A stretch of DNA of 64,000 nucleotides from Ignelater luminosus (lineage: Eukaryota; Arthropoda; Insecta; Coleoptera; Elateridae): positions 252,134 to 316,133 of the forward strand of contig VTPC01008715.1 in assembly GCA_011009095.1 (NCBI GenBank), in the 5' to 3' direction. Shown piece by piece: positions 31,870-43,991 of the stretch. The notes under the pieces were generated by a model. The model saw only the letters and a list, made by a program, of their open reading frames with translations. It searched no databases and was not told the DNA's origin. Position numbers and translations under genes: made by a program. How positions within the stretch are numbered: position 1 is the first letter of the stretch; each line of letters begins with the position of its first letter.

Positions 31870-32112
31870 TCTAGTTAATCGTCTTTTGAAGCTGAAATGT
31901 GCTATACGGAGCATCACAAATTGAAATCTGCCACAGCCACAGAAGGTGTGTTCTTTAAACTCGAAGTGTACCGATCGTTGTAAAAGTCGTTCGTTTGAGT
32001 TCGATTGAGTTAATAGCGTTCGTACAAACGGTACAAACCAGTACAAACTCTTTTAAAGTGCACCGACAGAAAAGGTTGTGCGTTAGAAATTTATGGAAGC
32101 ACAAGCAAAGTT
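31660..32112. repeat. Inverted repeat (hairpin arms ~210-240 bp) made of the family D 3' end
   Basis: 31660-31869 and 31870-32112 are inverted copies. Paired blocks include CGCTTGTGCTTCCATAAA with a TTTATGGAAGCACAAGC counterpart, and GTGCATTAAGAGTTTGTAC with its complement. The second arm is more diverged and has an extra stretch around 31880-31950. Confidence 0.8.
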
Positions 32113-32468
32113 GTCACATTGGGCCATATTAATAAAGTGGAGTAAATGCTTTTACTCTTATAGAGTAATAAATAGTAGCCAGAGGGAGCATAATGCTAGT
32201 TTGTGTGCGAGAAATTTGAAAACAAAGACGTAAGGGGAAAGCGCCTGTATTTATGCAACCTCTAATACACTTTATGACTACTTTTTTTAATCTAGCCTAT
32301 TGGTAATCTCATACAAATATATTTATTTTTGTAATTCAATAGCAAAGAAATTATATATTTCCTACAACAAACCACTAAGCCAAAATGGGAATATTGGTAA
32401 ATAGAAATTCATTATTACCAAGGCAAATTTAATATATTTACAAAGATTCAAATATAAAGCCATGAGCA

Positions 32469-33420
32469 TCACTGTCCAGAAAACAAAACTAGTTTATTAA
32501 ATAAACTCCTGTTTGAAGTTATGTTATTAACAATTGTTTTTTTTGAAATAAAATGTATTCTTGTTTTAAAATAAATCTCACAAATAGCAAGGATTAATAA
32601 AATTATATGGTTTTTGAAAGGGGACTGATCAAATGTGTGCTCCTCCAATTCAACAAATACAGATTTGTTCACATATAATTTTAAAACACAACCTGTTAAA
32701 TATAAAATTGAAATTTTTTTTGACAAAATCTGTCCTCCACTTTCTTTCAAGGCCCTTTTCAATATTGCTTGAGTATTCACTCAGATGTCAATAATATCAT
32801 CTGCAGTATTTATTAAGCCACCTTTATCCCTTACTGCTATTAATGGTGCTGGATGATTTTCGTGGTTTATTAACACATCTAAGCAGTCTTTGCATTTTAA
32901 AACTTTAAACAGTTTTCGTACAACAAAGCCACTTATATAAGCTACAATTTGCCTTGAGAATTCAGTCAATTCTTCTGGAATTGCTTGCATATATATTATT
33001 TTCGTCCTTCAAGTTAGTCGCATTTGTTGGGTTTTCATCTAAAAATAGAATATTAAACACTCGATATGTACAAATAAATAAATGGTTTTGTACCATCAAA
33101 TCTACTGAAAGAGTCGGCATTAATTATTTCCACAGCTCTTGTGGTGGATGGGCTGCTTGAACAATGTAAAATACTAACATATTCCAAGGGAATACAATTT
33201 CCAGTACCAGAATCTCTAATTTCTGTATGTATAAGTAATTTTTTGAAAGCAGCTTTAAATTGCATGGCAGTTGGGTTGTTGTTGAACCCACCATAAGCTC
33301 GTACAGAACCAAAAAATAACTCAAGATGGTTTTGAGATAATTTATAAGTTGGCAAATACATTAAATGGGTATCCTGGGGCAATACAATTTCATTTATTAT
33401 TGCTTTTAGTGACTGAATGC
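32469..33420 (-). pseudogene. P-element/THAP9-type transposase, C-terminal remnant
   Basis: Read on the minus strand in order: LPTYKLSQNHLELFFGSVR, YGGFNNNPTAMQFKAAFKKLLIH (the conserved block of P-type transposases), GNCIPLEY, then IVAYISGFVVRKL, KCKDCLDVL, RDKGGLI and finally FKNHIILLILAICEIYFKTR. The order and motifs fit the C-terminal third of P-element/THAP9 transposases, which cut and paste DNA. The pieces are in different frames (breaks near 33050 and 32780), and the THAP DNA-binding and GTP-binding regions are not seen. No terminal repeats were paired, so it is a decayed fragment. Confidence 0.85.
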
Positions 33421-33900
33421 AAACTATTATTTTTATTAACGTTGCTTACATATGAAAAAAGCGTTTTTTGGTATTCTTTTTATTTATTTGAGCGTTACTT
33501 TTCGTGCTAGAACGATTTGTACATCCATAAATACAACAAGTAACCGATTTCAGCAAAATTCAGGAACTAAAATGAAAACGTTTAATATCTACATTTCTAA
33601 TTGATATTCGCTACTCACAAATACGAAAATTACTTTCAATGCATCAACATAAACTAAACAAGTAAGTCCACTTAAAACATCGTCAAATATTAACGCAGGA
33701 ATAATACAAATAATATTCCAAATCACTCAAACGTCATATACGTAAAGCATGTTTTGGTCATAGTGTAGCACAAGTTGTCTATCCTACGATTTCCACATCT
33801 ATATACTATGATTTCCCCTCTTGTCGCCAACAAATTTGCACTATGCTCTCTCTGGCTACTATTTGTTACTCTAAAAGCTTTTACTATATCATACATATGT

Positions 33901-34560
33901 TGCGTTCGGTTTTCTGTTACGGAGTTGGAGTGTTGCGAATGATCACGTGATACATGAAGTGAACAGAGTTTAACGGAATAAAAGAACGAAACGGTGCATG
34001 ATCTGGAGTCGTAGAACATAAAAAAATGAAGTTGTAGACGTAACCTCAACAATAATCTTCATTAATTTAAATTCCAATTAGACTTTGTTACGAAACTAAA
34101 GTAGGTATATTTGTTTAATTAACACAGTTGTAACAATTAAGAATTGGGGTTGTAATAGGTATTTTGTTTTCTGTTTCTTCTGGGCAAGGTTGCCAAATTA
34201 AAGTAAAATTTGTCCACATATTTATACGTTTTTCTCACATTTGTCTACAAACTTATTACTCAAATAAATTCGGGTGTATGGAATTTTCAAAATTATTGTA
34301 AAGACATTAAACAACAATTTAAAAAAGTGAGAGAGAAATTGTGTTCGATGTTTGCAAATTTGGCAACTCCGCTTGTGCTTCCATAAACTCCTAACGCATA
34401 ACCTTTTCAGTCGGTGCATTAAGAGTTTGTGCCTTTCACTCCGTCCTGTAAAAAACGAACGCTACAATAGCGCACTCTGTTAACTCGATCGCAAAAAACG
34501 AACGGCTTTTACAGCAAGCGGAGCACTCCAAGTTTTAAGATCAACATAAACGAACGTACC
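33901..34560 (+). mobile_element. 0.67-kb non-autonomous element, family D, copy 2
   Basis: Collinear with copies at 31200-31869 and 58941-59614, from GCGTTCGGTTTTCTGTT to CGAACGTACC. An inverted piece of the family's 5' end (34740-34837) lies 180 bp further, so the longer block 33901-34837 has inverted ends of about 95 bp. Confidence 0.85.
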
Positions 34561-34739
34561 TATAATGACATAACATTTATAAAATATATGTAGATGTGGA
34601 CCTGGCTTTTAGTATATGTCTATCTCATTTTTACCAATTAGAAAACCTATCTTTGATTCTTTATTAATTGAAATACACTGAAATATAAGCATTTAGTATA
34701 TTTTTCCCCTCGCTTTTTTTTAATATTGCTTTCATTCTT

Positions 34740-34837
34740 TTATTCCGAAAAACTCTGTTTACTCTCTGTATCACGTGATCATTCGCTCCACTTGCAAGTT
34801 GCAGCACTCCAACTCCTAGACAGAAAACCGAACGTAC
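34740..34837 (-). repeat. Family D 5'-end fragment, inverted
   Basis: In reverse it reads GTACGTTCGGTTTTCTGT ... GAATGATCACGTGATAC ... AACAGAGTTTTTCGGAATA, matching the first 100 bases of family D. Confidence 0.85.
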
Positions 34838-35152
34838 AAATCTTTTGTTCTCAACGTCATTTTTTCTAACTACACAAAACTTTAAACCAGAAAGAAAATT
34901 TTAAAAAATATTTGACAAGACCTTAACAGTTAACAAGTGCACATCAATCATAGACAAGACATCAATTGTATAATTTGCATCCTATGTTTTTTATTTATTT
35001 ATTAAGAATTTGAGAAACTGCCATTACAGAACACTGCACGTTTGGGTTATAAATATATGATAAATAGATTGCATTGATATTTTATTGATTGTCGATAAAG
35101 CTCTTTTGAAAATGGAGCGAAACTTAAAACTATAATTTTTTATACATATATT

Positions 35153-35987
35153 CAGTGGCGGCTCGTGGTATTGTGCGGTGGTAGAACCACGACTTTGCGG
35201 TTTAATGTGTGAGGGGGGGGGGGTATAAAAATTTTAAAATACAACATTGCAAATCTTTTTCACTTCAGAAATTATGAAAATTTAAATTTCAAAAAGTACG
35301 AACTTAAGAAAAAGGAAGGGTTTGTAATTTTGTATGTTACCTTTCCAATTCACTAAAAACAATGAATATTTACCAACTTACCAAGGTATCCTATTCTATT
35401 AACTATTAAAGTTACATTTAAATCAGTCAATGTGAACAAATGTTTACTGTGTTTTCGAAATATCCAAATCCGGCAGAGGTCTTCTGAGTTCTTTTATTTC
35501 GAATTTTTCTTTCAAGGAATAGGTAGAAAAAGATTTTTTAAAAGCTCACGTATTGCGTTCATATTGCATTTACGTTAAGTTTCAAACTGGGCGTAACGTA
35601 AGTAACACGACGCACCCGCACCACGCATTGATAGTGACTGGACTGCAAGAACGGGAGCCACTTGTAGCTTGGCTTAAGTAGTTCGCTAACTCTGAACACC
35701 CTCCCTCACCCGCCAGTCTCCCGCTGAAGTCGGTAGCCGCCTAAAAGCTTTGAAGCCGCAGTTTGACTGGCTTCAAACTTATTTTTATCATTTTGTACGA
35801 GCGGTGTTCACTTGTTCACCATATTTATATTTATAAAACAGCAATTTTTAATTTTTTAATTTCTGGTAAAGGTCAGACTTTAAAGAAGAAAATTTTAAGA
35901 GTGTAAATTATTTTTTTTAAATTGGAAAATGAAATGTCTTTGTGGTGGTGCCATGGCCCCTTGGCTCTTTATAACGGGCCGCCACTG
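35153..35987. mobile_element. hAT-type non-autonomous element (835 bp)
   Basis: Ends CAGTGGCGGCTCGT and, inverted, CAGTGGCGGCCCGT: a terminal inverted repeat of 14 bp with one mismatch. It is flanked by CATATATT (35145-35152) and CATTTATT (35988-35995), an 8-bp target duplication with one difference, as hAT elements make. No transposase frame. It contains a G10-11 homopolymer near 35210. Confidence 0.9.
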
Positions 35988-36277
35988 CATTTATTCCTCC
36001 TTTTCCTGCCCCTTCTAAAAAAATATGGGACTTTGTATCCGTTTTGGCGATTTTTATACATTAAGTTGGCGACATTGAATGTCAAAATGGTAGCAACCCT
36101 GGAACTGACAACACTGGAAAAACATAAAGCTGTGATAAACATAACCTACATCATGTATGACTCTACATAACCTAAGAATAAATCAAAAAGGGGTTGCATT
36201 ATTATTGTTTTGCATAATTTAGAAGATTATTGTAATTGTAATGCGTTTGTAACAGTAACAAGTTATTATTGTACATA

Positions 36278-39200
36278 ATGGATGTAGATTTATTACGACC
36301 GGGCACTGTTCCTATTTCGCCAGATACAATACTATGGTTTGAATTTTTACTTAGCGAAGACCTTTTATTAAAGCACTTAGAAAAGCAATTCCCAGGTATG
36401 TATAAAAAGACATTAAAAGTTAATGCTGCTTTTAATATAACGATAAATTTAAAAAGATGGAGGGGAAAATACAGAACTTGTGGACACTAACTACATATCC
36501 TTTTTTAAAGATAACTGAATAGCAGCAATATATAAGTATGCTTTTTATTAGAGGAAAATGATTTCCTAACTTATGACCTAACAAGATGATAACTCATTAA
36601 GTTTAACCAAAGTTAATCTTTATGGCAGTATTGAAAATTATTCAGGCCTTCAATTCTGCAACTTAGACATTATGAACTCAAAGAAAGATGAAACTATAAT
36701 TAGATTTGGTTGTTTTGATATACACTTTATTTAGCAGTTTAAATAAAAATGATGATGAAGGAATGATCCTCAAAACGATATAAATGGATAAACTTAAGAG
36801 AAATCAGTGCATGGACATAAAGCGCTACTGAACACAATATATGTAATTTGCAAAAAGTGAACTATGAATATTATAATATACCTACAAAAATATGTACAAT
36901 TGTATTATCTCAATAAAGAAAAACCTTATTTAATTTAATTTAAGCTGACAAATCGTGGGCTGAGAACTATAAGGTTCCAAGCGCCAACATAAACAAAAGC
37001 AATTTTTTTACAAAAATCTATTTGTTATGTTGATCTCTATCATTTGCTCTAACAATTTTTGCTATAATTCCAACAGATACATTGTAGTGTTTTATACAAT
37101 TAGATTTTAAGTAAGGAAACATATGCAGCTTTAATTTTTGAAATTGCTGTACTGTAAAATTTGTAAAATGTCACTTGAAACCCTATAGTTTCCAGCTCAT
37201 GAAATATCAAGGTTCAGATTACTATTCTTTCTTTTTTACAAATCATTTTCTGTGATGTGATCATTTAAGAGATGATTATGAGAATGAAAACGATTTGTGG
37301 CGAGACCAGTATCTACCCTGGTTTACCCTTAGTCATGTGTCTGTTTAAAAGTGTCTTCTCAAATGTGCTACATTGTTTGGTTTTTATATATATGCTTTTA
37401 ATAATCTTATTTCATTTTTCTTTCAACAGATCCTTTACCAACAGAACTAATTAGTAAATTTACATCAGTTGTCTTTGAATCAGCTAATAATGAAATCAAA
37501 CGAATTGATTTGGAAAATGGAGATTCAAAAGATAATAATGTATATGATGATCAGCCAAAATATTCTCTTAGGCATTTGGCACTTAAAATTCTATCTCTTA
37601 AAGTTGCTGCATATATTAAATGGAATCTAGGCAAGTATAATTTTTTATTTATTTACAACATATTTATATTAGACTACGCAAGATAACTATTAATAAAAGG
37701 ATAACAACCACCTAAGTTTTTATTTGTAGATAATTGTAATCAACATAACTAATCTTTTTTTCAGATCTTCTAAAAGTACTACCTTTCAAATTTCAACTAA
37801 CTGTGCTCCAAGATTTGATGTTTTTTGCAAATAATCAGATAATTATTGAAATACCAAATATTCCTGAATATGACAATCTTTCTATATTGCCTCAGCCATA
37901 TTTGTTTGCTTTGACTCTTTATCATCGCTGGGTTTTAAGAATTGCTGTAAATTATATATTTAGTAATCAAATGAAGATGTATGGGTAAGGTCTTTAATTT
38001 TATTATTTATTTTTTCTTAATAACTTGCTAATAATTGTAATAGTACATTACAAAGAGATATTGAATAACATTTTTGTATTTGCTTTTTCAAATATAAGCT
38101 ATATAATAGATATAGTAAAAAAAATAGGTTTTGAAACTTATTAGAATCTTATGTATAAAAATTTATTTTTAAGAATTAAGTTTTCCATTCTTCATTAATA
38201 ATGTACAATTTTGTAGAAATTCAGATGCTTCATCATTAGAAGAATCTTTCATACGTTCAACAGAGAATATACAGAGAAGCTTATATTTTTTAATAGAAGC
38301 TTTAAATTGGGAAAACGTACCCAGTTTATTGACATTTGACTGCTTTACAATGCTAACTGAAGATAATACTGAAATTAGAAACGATTGGACTCATGCGCTT
38401 CCACTTTCAAAGGAGGAATTTTCAGCCCAAATAACATATGATTTAGCAGTGTTTTATTTTTTTAAAGAAAATTATGAAATGGCAACTTCCTATTTCACAA
38501 GTTGTGCACAATTCTTTAAAAATGTTGTAGATAAAACAGGTTTTTTAAGTGTAGATTGGAATGAGTTGCAGGGATACCTTTTAGCTTGTAATACAACTAT
38601 GGAAGGGACAAATAATCTTTTACAGCAACTACACATAAGCATTGCGAATCAATACATGGTTAGTACATAATCAATGAATAAAAATTGTCACATTTTAAGA
38701 GCTGATATTTTAGGGTATTTTAAATACCTTACAACAAGATAATTCACATAAGAAAATCCCCATGTCCTACAGAATTAGTTTAGAATTAGATATACGTGGA
38801 GCACTTTCAAGTGGTAAATTTACTGTAGCTCGTGATTTGCTACCAAAAATTCAAGCTTTGAATGCTGTACGATGTATTTTAGACCAAGTTTCTGTATATC
38901 ATTATGATATTAATTTAAACAATATTGATACTTTTATATGGGTAAGATAATAAATGAATTCTAAAATTACATTTAACGATAGCATGTTGGGTTTTATTTT
39001 TTAGGCTGTTTCACCTACTTTAAAGATATGCAATGAAAGTGATAAGGAACGAATACAGTCTTTTTTGATACAATTACTACTGAAACAAAAGACACCGGAA
39101 ATATTAAATAAACTGATACAGGATGATACTTTATCAGGCTTGACAAAAAAAGTTGTTGAAAAATTGTCTACTACACTGTACAGTAAACCTGTGCTTCCTG

Positions 39201-41896
39201 ATTTGTTATTAGGAACACCTAAAGAAACATTTGAATGTAATAACTTACGTAAGTAGAAAAAAGTAGAAAAGACAAGAAATTATTATTATAATGCCTCATG
39301 TATAGGTAATCCAAGGTTAGAAGTAAGATCTTTGGAACAACAAATTATTTTATGTTATGATCCTATGGAACTTCGACAATTGTTAGTTAAAATAACAGCT
39401 AGGAATGGTAGCAGGTCAGTCATGAGAATAAATCCTTGCTGGGAATTGCCAATTCCTCTGCAAAGTGTGCTGGTTGCTATGCCTAAAGGTATGTAATTTC
39501 TCCTTTAGATTATTGTTTTTGTATGTGCTTATTAATGAAAGCTTATACTTGTATGGTTAATGCACTTGCATGGTATTCAGAGATAAGCATATTTGCGAAT
39601 AGTCCGTAACTATCTTGATTCTGAGTTGATTAGAAACAACAAAAATGTATTCTTTCAGGTTTCCTTCAAGACTTCAGCTTCATTCTGTTAGCTAAATCAC
39701 GTGAATTAATGCTTAGTAAGAATTGGAGTTTATCTTTGGAACTATTAGAAACTCTAAAAGCAGAAATTCATGTAGGAACTGGAAATGTAATTCCAAAATT
39801 AAATCGTTTGATTAGCTGGGAAGTATTATTGATACAAATGAATCAATTTCTAGAAGAATGGCCAGCACCAAATTTAGGTTGGTTGATTATAAATCCAGAA
39901 TGACATAAAACTTATTTTTCCACTCCACACTCCTAGCGATGCGGTAAAGCAGTACAGAAAATGCGATGACTTTCTTTGATAAAATTTTCTATTTTCTTTA
40001 ATATTCTCACTGGAGTAGAAAAAATGTTGTATGCAACCTGAGTGTAAAGCACCATTTTGGCACTTGTGGGAATTTATGCTCGCTGTTGCACATGCCAAAA
40101 TGATGCGCTTTACATCCTTGTTGCATAAATAACTGTTATTGAAGTTATTAGTTCTTTCAGAATTAATTTTATTTTGAGTTTTGAAATTTCAGATAAAAAG
40201 GAATTGGCTCAAAAATGTGAAGCATGTTTACAACCTGGTGAATCGGTCTTGCCAAGAACAGAAATAATGGAGTATTGTGCTTTATGTTTGCTGAGTTTAG
40301 GTCATTGGGATTTTCTTGCTTCATTAGAAAAAAGATGGAGCTATTTTGAGATTGCGTCAACTATAGCTACAGCTTGTCAAGATCTTATGAAATATAAAGG
40401 AAATAAGAAACTTTCAAGAGATTTATGGGATTTAGGTAGTTATATTAAAACTTCATAATAAATATATTCACTAATTAGATGTGTAATAGTTCTTCCAGTG
40501 TTTGGTTCATCACCTCTACAATCTAAACGTTCTAGTTCTGGAAGTACATCAGTAATTCATCGAGATTCTCCCACTACCAGCACAAAAACACAGTTGATAT
40601 CATTTTTCTTGAAATTACGAGAAACTACCGTTTTGACTGTTGTTATTTCTATGTTGGCTAGACTTCATAATGTGCTAAGAGATGAGTCGAGTTTAGAATT
40701 AAGTGTTGATTATATTATATTATGGCCAGCAGTTGTAAGCAAGTAAGTCTAAAAGCAGATTATTTCATAATTATCTTGGCAATAAAACGTAATCATTCTA
40801 CTGTTTCAGTGCAAATTCATACAATTCTAAAGCTGTGTTAGAAGTATTAACGGAAATATTAACTAAAGCACTTTATTATTATCCAACAAATATTTCCTGG
40901 ATGAGATTAATGGGAGATATAAATTTTGGTGTGTATTTTTAAATTCCTTTTATTTGTTTTTTAAAAATGTAATAACAGAATGTATACATTATAAAAAATG
41001 TTTCTACGAAATGAAATAATCTGAATAATTAATTAGTTGCTAAATAGTCAGCCAAGATTACAATGAGAAACAATCTTTAAATAATGCGCTTGCATAATAT
41101 ATTGGCTATTAAATATGATTACTAAATAATATTGGTGCTTAATTGCTTTGGCTCTGACAAAATTTCCCAGTTATTGTGTCACCAGCATTAGACCCTGCAA
41201 TCAGCTGAAAGTTATTCAGATTGATCAGAGTGAATGATGAAGCAGAATTCAACAAAATGCTATTAACAAAAATTGTGTGTTTTATTATGAGAAATCTATC
41301 CTCCAAGTTTGTTAGTGTTGTTTCGAAACACCCTATATAAACTGATTTAAAGATTGTGTAATCACTTTTGTTACTTTAATGAAATTGGAAACTTTAATGG
41401 TACCCTTACACTGTATAATACAATAATATACTTCTTATTTTTAGTTAATGGCCATCATGAAGAATCATTGAATTATTACCTGAAGTCCTTATTAATTTCC
41501 ACTGACAATTTTAGTCTTCCTACAAGAAATGATGATCATATAATCAGAAGGATGATAAAAAGCTGCAGTACATTAAATTGTCATACTCAAGCAGCAATAT
41601 TGTGTCAGTTTCTAGAAGAACCAGATTATACATCTGCATTCCATAATTTAGCCGAACAAAAGTTATGCAGTGATGCTACCGATGCTTATTATCACTGTTT
41701 CTGGGATACTAGTATTTTGGAATATCTTGTAACTCTTCACCATAAAAGAGCTGAATATCAGCGTAGAAAGCATGCCATTCAAGTGATGGGATTATTAGAA
41801 TTAAATTCTAATAATAACGAAGAAATTCAACATGAAGCTAGTAATCTTCGAAAAAATATCTTTCTGCGTGCACTTTGTAAACAATATGTGCATTAA
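36278..41896 (+). CDS. INTS8: Integrator complex subunit 8 (INTS8), 12 exons, 970 aa
   Basis: INTS8 is a helical-repeat scaffold of the nuclear Integrator complex, which cleaves snRNA 3' ends and attenuates paused RNA polymerase II; it recruits PP2A. Exons: 36278-36395, 37430-37630, 37765-37984, 38217-38658, 38714-38941, 39005-39248, 39306-39488, 39659-39877, 40193-40435, 40499-40742, 40810-40928, 41445-41896. All junctions keep phase and total 2913 bp. The WFEF motif, which binds PP2A in the human protein, is at residues 20-23. Conserved blocks are KVAAYIKW near residue 100, SWM, NCHTQAAILCQFL and LHHKRAEYQRRKHAIQ near the C-terminus. The length is close to human INTS8 (995). Intron 2 has a GC donor (CTAG|GCAAGT). 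An AATAAA at 42150-42155 follows a MITE in the 3' UTR. The ATG is the first in frame; the upstream hAT element ends 290 bp before it. Confidence 0.95.
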
Positions 41897-41956
41897 CATT
41901 AAAAATCTCTTTATTTTAATTACTACCTTTTAATGAAAATTAAGTTTCTAGTGTAA

Positions 41957-42148
41957 AGACTGTCTGACACGATACTAAATTTACTACAAAATTTGCATTA
42001 TAAAGTTTTTATAAAATTTTGAACAAAATCTAGCATTTTGTTTCAGAATTTGTTAGAAAATATGTCTGACCTAATAATTTCTCTACAAAATTTTATAAAG
42101 ATTTTTAACACAAATTTGTACTAAATTTAGCATTGTGTCAGATGGTCT
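41957..42148. mobile_element. PIF/Harbinger-like MITE, related copy, in INTS8 3' UTR
   Basis: Ends AGACTGTCTGACAC and, inverted, AGACCATCTGACAC. Arms continue with TACTAAATTTA and GCTAAATTTAG blocks, and TAA flanks both sides (41954-41956 and 42149-42151). Termini resemble those of 28570-28821. It starts 60 bases after the INTS8 stop and directly precedes the AATAAA. Confidence 0.85.
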
Positions 42149-42159
42149 TAATAAAAGAT

Positions 42160-43074
42160 TGTGCATTTTATTTATCATAGTAAATTTTTAAATAATTCTT
42201 ATTGCATTCTCATTAATAGTGGAAAATGGATCTTTTTACAAAAAGTGAGATATAAAACATGTATTTAAAGAATAGTTGGATTGTTCACATTTTATACTTT
42301 TTTTTATTGCTATACATTATGTATATTAATTATTGAAAAAGAAATATAAAGAAACTGGCTGAAACAGTAGAAAATTGCAGCATTCATGTACAGCTCAGGT
42401 TGATCTTTTAACTCTTTAAGTCTTAAGTTCTCATTTGAACTATATTGCAAAAAAAGAATAAGTAAAACCATGATTCAATATGCTGTTGTCGATCTTTTTA
42501 CATGAAAGTTGGCCATGATAATTTTTTGGCTAAGTTGTTGCTAAACTTGGGGTATTTCTAGGCGGAAAAAGTCGTTTACCATACAAAGAGCAAAGAAAAA
42601 CGTATGTTTAACATGCATACATATGGTTATTTGCTTATAGAATGCACCTGTATCATATAAAAACCCGTCAATCATGTGAATATACAATCTGAGTTAAGTC
42701 GAGGTGTGCACGATTGGTATTAAAACTGGTCTGCTGTACGCCAAATGCTTTTATCGCAGTATAATTTATTTCTCGATAACTGTAAGCTGACTAGCAGCGG
42801 TGAGTTTTATTTCACATTTTTAAAAGCAATTTTATATTAGTAGGATTGGTATAATTAAAACAAAATGTTTAAAGTAAAACAAAATAAGAAATTTATTAAT
42901 TTTAAATAAATGATAAGTTCATTGATCTTATTAAGACCCTTTAATGCATAAAATGCGAATATTCACGAACTGTTTATGCTTTTTACGATTAACACTTAAG
43001 CTGCTTTCGATTTTCTGTTATTAATAAGGAGTTAAGAGCGTTGCGAGTAAAAAGAATGATCACATGATACACAA
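42160..43074. other. Intergenic sequence downstream of INTS8
   Basis: AT-rich, without a recognised gene. The end (about 42993-43074) resembles a degraded family D 5' end (GATTTTCTGTTATTAAT...GTTGCGAGTA...GATCACATGATAC). Confidence 0.4.
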
Positions 43075-43155
43075 GGTACGTTCGGTTTTCTGTTTCGGAG
43101 CTGGAGCGAATGATCATGTGGTACGGAGAGTAAACAGAGTTTCTTGGAATAATCA
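43075..43155 (+). repeat. Family D 5'-end fragment
   Basis: GGTACGTTCGGTTTTCTGTT, then GGAGCTGGAGCG, AATGATCATGTGGTAC and AACAGAGTTTCTTGGAATAA, as in the start of the element at 58941. Confidence 0.8.
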
Positions 43156-43991
43156 AAGATTTTTTCTTCTCATGCAAAATTTCTTCGTTTTTTCAATTGA
43201 ACTGAGGCCTTCTGTCAACAAAAGATGAATCGACGAGAAGATTTAAAAACTGCGTAAATGCGAATTCGCGTAGGTATAATTCGGGGTAGCGTAAGTTGGG
43301 GTATTACTGTATAATAATAATATAATGATATATTATTGGAATATAAAAATTCACTAAAATAAGCAACGATAGCCAACATAATTCTTGGATTTCACATCAA
43401 GCTTTGTTAAAAAATTTAAGCGTGAATTTTACTATAATTTTTGCATGAATTTTTTGAAACATTTCTACATCAATTTTACATGTATTTCTTTGATCGTCTA
43501 TTGCCGGCTTAAGAGACAAGTGGATTATTTGCCTTTGACATTTCTGTAAAGTTTCGACTTGTTTGGATTGTACATTATTTATTTTCTAGTTTCCAAAACG
43601 TACGCTTTAGAATGAAAGCTAGATATGATTTATCCGTTGGGAGAGTGTCAAAGCAATTGCTATACTTGACCCAATTTAAATTCTGATTGAAGACCTTTTA
43701 ATCCAACTTCTATTCTAAAGTCTTTAATTATTATTAATTTATATTTGAAATGGGCCAATTTAATAATAGGTAATACATGTATGTGAGAACTGTACATTAT
43801 TATCTTTTACTGATGAGATCAAAAAAAAGGTTGAAACAGTTGTCTAGGGGTGCATTATATTATATATATTATTTTGAATTTTTGGAGTGGACTATGAGTC
43901 TTTAACTATTATTAATTTGAACCAATTTATGTTTTATGGATACCAATAAAACAATTGTTGGTGATCATTTTCAGTGCTCAAATATCTTATA

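Noticed and set aside
35922-36170. 82-codon frame upstream of INTS8
   Set aside because: Starts inside the hAT-type element and ends in non-conserved sequence; no family match.
37631-37640. Alternative GT donor four bases downstream of the INTS8 GC donor
   Set aside because: Using it shifts the frame of exon 3, which is conserved only with the GC donor.
40436-40498. Stop codons after INTS8 exon 9, considered as a gene break
   Set aside because: A 63-bp GT-AG intron removes them and restores the conserved frame.
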